From: Gottfriedia acidiceleris
Lineage (GTDB): Bacteria > Bacillota > Bacilli > Bacillales > Bacillaceae_G
NCBI RefSeq assembly: GCF_004138285.1
Contig: NZ_SCFN01000022.1
Location: 1-58,008 of the forward strand
Direction of reading: 5' to 3'
DNA length: 58,008 nt
Shown here: positions 52,661-58,008 of the stretch, piece by piece
Position numbering within the stretch: the first letter of the stretch is position 1
Layout of the letters: each line of letters begins with the position of its first letter
Translations under genes and position numbers: made by a program
Notes under the pieces: model-generated
Databases searched by the model: none
Told to the model about the DNA's origin: nothing
The model's input: the letters and a program-made list of their open reading frames with translations, nothing else

Positions 52661-53959
52661 TTATTCAATCTTAAATAATTTCGCTAAATAAGCATTCACA
52701 AAAATATTATTCTTATCTAATTGACTTCGAATAGTAAGAAAGTTAGATAATGATGGATACGAGTGATTTAGTTTTTCTAAATTCATAGAATGCATTTTCC
52801 CCCAATGTGGTCTACCATTATAGCTTTGAAGGATTTCTTCTATTCTATTAAAATATTCTTGATGAGGCATTCCTTTATACATATGGATTGCGATATAGGC
52901 TGAATCTCGCATCGAGGCAGGACTTATTAAAAAATTATCTCCTTTTACGAATCGACATTCGATTGGGAAATGGACGTTAAATCGTTTATTTTTTATCTCT
53001 TCTTGTATTTCTAAGGTTGCATCATTCATATATTGAGCTGGAATACTGTATTCCATTTCGTTAAATTTTACATTTCGAGTCGTTGCAAATAATTCATGGC
53101 TCGGTCCGACCATCCTTGAATTTGGAACACTGTTACCACTTATTTTACTAATTTGAGAACTACTTTTTGGAAAGTTTCTACTAAATTCACTTAATAACCA
53201 GAATGCTTTATTTTCAATGGTGGCTACCTTCCATTTCTCAAATTTAAATGAATGCTTCTTCGTTCTAGTTTCATTCATTACCTTTACTTGAACATTCTCA
53301 GAATAAGGAAATAAGTAAAACTCAAAATGTTCATTTTCTTTTTTCAAATTTGGTAGATTACTATAAACTTCATCAATCAATAGTTTTTTACTCTCATAAC
53401 GATACGTTTTAGCAGGCTTTATTCTAATTTTAAATTTAACAACGATGCCTAGTAAACCTAAAGATACGCCAAGTGCCCTATAAATATCTGTATTTTTTGT
53501 CTTTGAACAATCTAATAGATCACCTGATGGTAATACTACTGTCATCTCTTCGATTTGTGTAGATAAAATTCCGTGATCAATACCTGTGCCATGTGTACCC
53601 GTTAAAAATGCTCCTGCAATCGATTGAACATTAATATCACCTAAATTTTCTTGCGAATAACCTGATTCGTATAATTCATTTCCCAATTGCTCAAGCTTAG
53701 TTCCAGCCCAAACTTCGGCAATTTGTTCCTCTTTGTTGATGGAAATAACTCCATTTAAATTGTCTAGTGTCATTAAATAGTCGTTTGTTGAAATTAGGGG
53801 AGTAAAAGAGTGACTTGAACCTACTACTCTTATTTTCTTATTTTCCGAGTTAGCTTTTTTAACGAGATTAACAATTTCTTCAATCGATGATGGATAGAAT
53901 ACTTGATTCGGATTAAATTTTACACTTCCACACCAGTTTTTCCATAACATACTTTTCAT
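52661..53959 (-). CDS. FAD-linked sugar-1,4-lactone oxidase family protein
   Basis: A 432-aa flavoprotein. The N-terminal FAD_binding_4 domain has KIRVVGSSHSFTPL (about 41-54, the His in SHSF is the usual covalent flavin site) and IAGAFLTGTHGTGID. The C-terminal ALO domain includes GRPHWGKMHSMNLEKL, diagnostic for D-arabinono- and L-gulono-lactone oxidases. The true substrate in bacteria is uncertain. I chose ATG at 53959 with GGGGGTG 6 bases upstream; it overlaps the upstream gene's stop by four bases (ATGA). Confidence 0.87.
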   Translation of the reverse strand: MKSMLWKNWCGSVKFNPNQVFYPSSIEEIVNLVKKANSENKKIRVVGSSHSFTPLISTNDYLMTLDNLNGVISINKEEQIAEVWAGTKLEQLGNELYESGYSQENLGDINVQSIAGAFLTGTHGTGIDHGILSTQIEEMTVVLPSGDLLDCSKTKNTDIYRALGVSLGLLGIVVKFKIRIKPAKTYRYESKKLLIDEVYSNLPNLKKENEHFEFYLFPYSENVQVKVMNETRTKKHSFKFEKWKVATIENKAFWLLSEFSRNFPKSSSQISKISGNSVPNSRMVGPSHELFATTRNVKFNEMEYSIPAQYMNDATLEIQEEIKNKRFNVHFPIECRFVKGDNFLISPASMRDSAYIAIHMYKGMPHQEYFNRIEEILQSYNGRPHWGKMHSMNLEKLNHSYPSLSNFLTIRSQLDKNNIFVNAYLAKLFKIE

Positions 53960-55131
53960 AGGAAGCACCCCCTATCTCCTCTGTATGTTGAGAACCGGTC
54001 GATGATCTTATTTTTACTTACTACATATAAATGAGAAAAGCGCTCAGCAATTTCGCCAGACTTACTTGGTCTAAATAAAATTGCTTCTCCTATTTTTAAA
54101 TCTTCATGACCTGAATAAAAAACTGGGGTTTGAACTTCACCAGCACCTTCTAGCGGCAATAAAGTACAATGATCTGGGGAATATGGAGTTGGTAATTTTT
54201 CTTTTCCTACAGTACCTGAAGCGATAAACCCTCCACTTGTGCATGTAAAAATCTTATCTGCTGGTTTTCGAATGATTGGTAAAGCAAAGCCAATTGCTGG
54301 TTGATATTGAAAACTTCTGTATTCATCAAATAATGTTGGAGCGTAAAATCCTGAGCCTACTGTTACTTCAGTAACCACTTTTTCCTTTGTCGTCGAGTGA
54401 AGACTTCCAGTACCTCCTCCATTTACAAATTCAAGGTGGTAGCCATCTTTTTCAATGTATTTAACAATTTCTCTTCTTTTTTTCGCTATTTCACCTAATG
54501 ATTTCGTCTTTAAAAACTGGATTATTTTATTTTTCAAAACCCTATTTTTTGCATCATCACCAACACCTGCAATTTGTGCCTCATATCCCATAATTCCTTC
54601 CAAGCGTACATTCAAGGATTGCAATATATGTGTTAGTAACGGTACTAAATCTCTAGTTTCTTTAATTGGTGACCTTCTTACCCCAAAATGAAATCCAAAA
54701 TATGAAGTACTCATGTCTATGTCGATACAAAGTGGAATAACAATCTCATTTTTTACTGCGATCTTTTCAATCATACTAATCTGTTCAGTCTGATCCACCA
54801 TACAAATGATTTTTTTACCCTTTTTTATTTGTAATGCAATTTTATTTAATCCTGTTACATCAACTGTTGGATAACCAATTAATAAATTATCAAATCCATT
54901 TTCAGCAAGAAAAGCTGCTTCATGGGGGTTATAACACATTAGACCCTCATAACAATCATTGCTCTCTAAAATATATTTTAAAACTTGTACACTACGAATT
55001 GATTTTGTAGCAATTCGTATTTTCTTACCGTTTGATTTAGTTGCAATATCATCCACATTTTGAACAAACGCATCCCAATCTAAAAAAGCACATGGCATAG
55101 ACAATTTAGAAAATACCGATCGATCGACCAT
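53956..55131 (-). CDS. alanine-racemase-fold PLP enzyme (D-threonine aldolase / amino-acid deaminase-like)
   Basis: A 391-aa fold-type III PLP protein. The PLP lysine is Lys43 in RIATKSIRSVQVLKY, and the N-terminal barrel continues with IDIDMSTSYFGFHFGVRRSP. The C-terminal D-serine-dehydratase-like domain has DHCTLLPLEGAG and ILFRPSKSGEIAERFSHLYV, with a metal-binding His/Cys pair. Members of this family act on D-amino acids or as aldolases. It is translationally coupled to the lactone oxidase gene by ATGA; such pairs are seen in other Gram-positives, so the two probably act in one pathway. ATG with AGGTGA upstream. Confidence 0.8.
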   Translation of the reverse strand: MVDRSVFSKLSMPCAFLDWDAFVQNVDDIATKSNGKKIRIATKSIRSVQVLKYILESNDCYEGLMCYNPHEAAFLAENGFDNLLIGYPTVDVTGLNKIALQIKKGKKIICMVDQTEQISMIEKIAVKNEIVIPLCIDIDMSTSYFGFHFGVRRSPIKETRDLVPLLTHILQSLNVRLEGIMGYEAQIAGVGDDAKNRVLKNKIIQFLKTKSLGEIAKKRREIVKYIEKDGYHLEFVNGGGTGSLHSTTKEKVVTEVTVGSGFYAPTLFDEYRSFQYQPAIGFALPIIRKPADKIFTCTSGGFIASGTVGKEKLPTPYSPDHCTLLPLEGAGEVQTPVFYSGHEDLKIGEAILFRPSKSGEIAERFSHLYVVSKNKIIDRFSTYRGDRGCFL

Positions 55132-55194
55132 TTATTCACCTATCCCGTAGCATTTTATTTTTAATTTATGCTGAAAATTATTTAATAAGAATAA

Positions 55195-55229
55195 AAAAAG
55201 TTACATAGAATACTTTCTATGTAACTTTT
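55195..55229 (-). terminator. terminator at the helicase gene end
   Basis: AAAAGTTACATAGAA and TTCTATGTAACTTTT are exact complements around TACT; it overlaps the helicase stop region. Confidence 0.85.
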
Positions 55230-57501
55230 AATAGTCGATAAATCCTTTTAAAATTTGACACGTTAAAGGACAATTCAATCTCGCGGAGCTATTTGATTGG
55301 TTTAAACTAACATGTGACAAATGAATTCCATACCATAAAAGTTCATTATCAATCATAATGAAAGGTTGAACTTGATCTTTTTTAATAAAACTTCTATTTT
55401 TTTGATTTTCAAAAAGAGCTTCACTTATAAAGAGAATAGGGATCTCAACTTCATTGATAAGTTTTCGAATTTCCAAAGACATTTCAGATAAATTTGGCAT
55501 GGAGACAATTATTTTTTTCTTAGCATTTTTTAGATCATTTACTAATTCATTTTTCAGGTCTATTGAATCATTTGAAAACAATCTTAACCTCTTTGATATA
55601 CTCTTTGAAAAAACCTTTTCAAACTCTTCTTTACTCACTTTGTATTCATTATCCATTTGAAAATGAATTAACTTATTAATCGTCTTTTTTGAATTTGTCT
55701 TACTTTTTATAAATGGAATATCTGCAATATGAATAAATTTGCCTCGTGCTCTAGTCAAAGCAACATTAATTAGTCTTTCACTGTTTTGATCTGTTAATAG
55801 TAATCCAGGAGAATATTGTGGTTTCGTATCAACTGAATCAAAAATAATTACGTCGCACTCCGCTCCTTGAAATCGGTGAACTGTTGCGATTTGTATTGGT
55901 AATTCTCGGTATTTTGTTTTGCCGATAATCTCTTTATGGAGTGCCGTAAGTAACTTTGCCTGTGCTCTATATGGTGTAACAATTCCAATTGACTTGACCC
56001 CATCTACTATACTTGAAAGAATACATTGAATTGCAATAATCGCAGACCCTAAATTATATCTAGAATTCGTATTTGAATCTTTTAAAGCATAGGTTTTTAG
56101 AAATTGTGAATTTATTAAACTATTTGCTTTCATTGGAAATGGTCTATGTTTTGCGATTTCCTGTCTTTTTTTAACAGATGGATGATCAAATACCAACGAA
56201 TGATAGATTTCATTATTCGTAAATCCAGATATGGCCGGATGCATTCTTCTTTGTTGATTCAGTAAAACTAAATTAATTAATGGTTCACCATTTTCTATTT
56301 TTTGGACAATACCAGTATGATGAAATAAATCTTCCTGTAACCACTTTTTCACATTTTCATTATGAAAGCATGATGCAATTGGCGGTAATTGTTTAAAATC
56401 TCCACATACAACAATTCGTTTCCCTAATGTCGAAGCGAAGGCAATTTGTGGTGTATATGCCATACTAATTTCATCTACAATAACTAAATCGAACTGACGT
56501 AAATAGATTAAGGGATCAATTGAACATTTAGATAAAGTAGTTCCAATCACTTTTGCTTGATCAATCAATTCTTTTTCTTTTTCACGAATTTCCCCTCGAA
56601 TTTTATTTAACTTATTTTGAATTTTACTTAAATCGTCTAATTCTTTTTTTGAAGCAGCACCTCTTCTAGCTTTCCTTAGCATTGAGTGCTTTCGTTCATC
56701 TAAATTTTCCAACTCATATTGATTTATACTTCCATTTACCTCAACAAGCTTTGAAGAAAGGACATCTTCGTGTTGTAATAATACTTCATCTTTTGTATAA
56801 CCATAACGGACAATTTCGCCACTTTTCCATTTATTTTTCTGTTCCAATTCATGAATTACATTTTTCATTAATACATCTACTGCAGCATTAGAATGTGCAA
56901 TTACTAAAACTGACTTATTTTTTTCGTAATGTTTTAAAATAATATTAGTTAAATTATAAGATTTTCCAGTACCAGGTGGCCCCCAAATATATGTTGTTGC
57001 ATTATAAAACGAACGATAAATTAGCTCTTGCTTTGTTGAACTTTCTTTCTTCATTTTACTTAAATGTTTAGCAGTAGAATCAGCATTCATTAGCTTCATG
57101 ATTCTTTTTTGTTTACTACGATAATCTTTTATTTCCTCAAGTCTTTCAATTAATTGATCTAGTAACTCCCATGGTTCATTAAAAAGCTCAGCATATGGAA
57201 TCATCGAGGTAATTCTTTCATTAATTTTGATTTCAACTTGAGAGCCTTTAAATGACAATAATTCACCTTGATACTCTTGATTTTCTATTTTTATGCGAAC
57301 CGGCGTTCCTTCAGGGACAAAAATTTCTGCATAAATCGTAAACAAAATAACCGTACTTTGTCCAATTTGGTATAGTGGAGTTCCCTTAGAAAGGGTATAA
57401 CTTCTCCCACCATGAAATTTCAAATAATTTCGTTCCGCTTCAATTGCAGCTTGCCATTCGGTAATTAATTTATTTACGTCATTTAGTGTATTTACAATCA
57501 T
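55228..57501 (-). CDS. superfamily 1 (Upf1-like) helicase with C-terminal PLD-like domain
   Basis: A 757-aa protein. Helicase motifs in order: Walker A GPPGTGKS (174-181), motif II LVIVDEISMAYTP (DEIS instead of DEAA), motif III VVCGDFKQLPP, LLNQQRRMHP, VTPYRAQAKLL, VHRFQGAECDVIIFDSVD, and LINVALTRARGKF. A charged helical insert (about 265-320) lies between motifs I and II. Residues from about 645 show a degenerate phospholipase-D-like fold (KKKIIVSMPNLSEMSLEIRK, then FIMIDNELLWYGIHLSHVSL) without an HKD motif. It is a stand-alone gene. A role in DNA or RNA processing is likely; a defence role is possible but not shown. Confidence 0.87.
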   Translation of the reverse strand: MIVNTLNDVNKLITEWQAAIEAERNYLKFHGGRSYTLSKGTPLYQIGQSTVILFTIYAEIFVPEGTPVRIKIENQEYQGELLSFKGSQVEIKINERITSMIPYAELFNEPWELLDQLIERLEEIKDYRSKQKRIMKLMNADSTAKHLSKMKKESSTKQELIYRSFYNATTYIWGPPGTGKSYNLTNIILKHYEKNKSVLVIAHSNAAVDVLMKNVIHELEQKNKWKSGEIVRYGYTKDEVLLQHEDVLSSKLVEVNGSINQYELENLDERKHSMLRKARRGAASKKELDDLSKIQNKLNKIRGEIREKEKELIDQAKVIGTTLSKCSIDPLIYLRQFDLVIVDEISMAYTPQIAFASTLGKRIVVCGDFKQLPPIASCFHNENVKKWLQEDLFHHTGIVQKIENGEPLINLVLLNQQRRMHPAISGFTNNEIYHSLVFDHPSVKKRQEIAKHRPFPMKANSLINSQFLKTYALKDSNTNSRYNLGSAIIAIQCILSSIVDGVKSIGIVTPYRAQAKLLTALHKEIIGKTKYRELPIQIATVHRFQGAECDVIIFDSVDTKPQYSPGLLLTDQNSERLINVALTRARGKFIHIADIPFIKSKTNSKKTINKLIHFQMDNEYKVSKEEFEKVFSKSISKRLRLFSNDSIDLKNELVNDLKNAKKKIIVSMPNLSEMSLEIRKLINEVEIPILFISEALFENQKNRSFIKKDQVQPFIMIDNELLWYGIHLSHVSLNQSNSSARLNCPLTCQILKGFIDY

Positions 57502-57800
57502 TTATTTCACCTTAATAATCTTGAAATTGATATTTAATGATTTCTCTTTAGTCATCTATTTTGCGTTAATGAGTTCCCTTAAATTTTGGGTCATCATTTT
57601 AACAAACAAACGCTCCTTAACTATAACTATATAGTAATTTACTAATCATACACTAGTTCATACAGTTTATTAAATTATTACATCCTATCTAATCAGTTAA
57701 AATATTGTTGATTTTTTTATTGAACTACAGTGTAATTATTCACAATCTGTACTAATAAATGTTCTTTTCCTCCACAAAAAAAAAGACTCCCACCAGATGA
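57502..57800. other. AT-rich gap upstream of the helicase, possible repeat fragment
   Basis: No supported ORF. TTATTGAACTACAGTG at about 57719-57734 resembles the left module of the structured repeats (TTATTGAACTAAACTG). Nothing else stands out. Confidence 0.4.
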
Positions 57801-57807
57801 AAAAGGA

Positions 57808-57832
57808 GAATGATTTCATTATGAAATCATTC
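57808..57832 (-). terminator. terminator of the right-edge gene
   Basis: GAATGATTTCAT-T-ATGAAATCATTC is an exact inverted repeat, followed on the minus strand by CTCCTTTTT. Confidence 0.8.
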
Positions 57833-57872
57833 CCCTAGAATAGTATGAAAATGCAAGTAGTGATATTATTCC

Positions 57873-58008
57873 TCAATTACTTGCTAAACGTTTTTCAAAC
57901 TCCGCCTTAAACAGCAGAATAGCATCGATATTTACAGCAAAATCGTGGTCACTGATATTAAAATTAGTTATAAATTCGTCAGACCTCTCACGAACCATAA
58001 TTGTCGGA
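57873..58008 (-). CDS. partial gene at right edge, C-terminal 44 residues
   Basis: The minus-strand frame enters from the window edge and ends at TGA 57873-57875. Visible residues include IMVRERSDEFITNFNISDHD and FAVNIDAILLFKAEFEKRLA. No family can be assigned from so short a piece. A terminator follows 41 bases later, so it is a genuine gene end. Confidence 0.5.
   Translation of the reverse strand, partial: PTIMVRERSDEFITNFNISDHDFAVNIDAILLFKAEFEKRLASN

Overview
The window looks like chromosome of an AT-rich, low-GC Gram-positive rod of the family Bacillaceae. It has GGAGG-type ribosome binding sites with many TTG and GTG starts. A leucine-type T-box leader, CodY-like, CcpA-like (cre) and Fur-like sites, a B. 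subtilis-style arsenate reductase, an Spx paralogue and a class III fructose-1,6-bisphosphatase fit this. I cannot name the species from the sequence alone. Most genes lie on the minus strand. No rRNA, tRNA, CRISPR array, complete IS element or prophage is visible.

Layout. 0.1-5.5 kb: an acetyltransferase, a decayed gene, and an acyl-CoA degradation cluster (acyl-CoA dehydrogenase, thiolase, SDR dehydrogenase) next to a quinone-oxidoreductase-like enzyme. 5.5-7.2 kb: a long gap, then a DegV protein. 7.3-17.7 kb: the branched-chain amino acid locus, in transcription order ilvE-ilvD-[T-box]-ilvB-ilvH-ilvC-leuA-leuB-leuC-leuD; its LeuA lacks the C-terminal regulatory domain. 17.9 kb: a 62-aa protein gene behind a near-perfect CodY box. 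18.6-22.4 kb: an OpuF-type osmoprotectant ABC transporter and a BrnQ branched-chain amino acid carrier. 22.5-29.2 kb: lactate-oxidase-like enzyme with a cre site, guanine deaminase, DUF1232 protein, ABC-F ATPase, an SdpRI-like regulator/immunity pair, and an AlaX-type editing protein.

29.3-42.2 kb is the accessory part. Short genes of unrelated function (GNATs, a nucleotidyltransferase, SUKH, Imm50 and DUF4304 immunity-type proteins, a monooxygenase, TPR proteins, an arsenic operon) all point the same way. Nearly every one is followed, just after its stop codon, by a copy of one ~75-95 bp structured repeat. This gives a cassette-like, gene-plus-repeat architecture. Core genes (Rrf2 regulator, Spx paralogue, fbp) sit inside this region, and three of the nearby genes share a CTGTAA-N9-TTACAG inverted repeat.

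42.3-48.2 kb: MFS transporters, RarD, YbaK, DUF1294, MsrA and two small proteins. 48.4-52.3 kb: an iron-uptake operon efeM(O)-efeB-efeU behind two Fur-like boxes. 52.7-55.1 kb: a PLP-enzyme / FAD-linked sugar-lactone-oxidase operon. 55.2-57.5 kb: a superfamily 1 helicase with a degenerate PLD-like tail. The right edge cuts a further minus-strand gene.

A second repeat family is found in three gaps (5.9, 18.2 and 43.7 kb) and, as a fragment, inside a terminator at 29.2 kb. It consists of 21-bp units (18 bp in places) around TGCAAATAAA. In every array the spacing keeps one reading frame open, encoding a heptad motif of the type LQIK.
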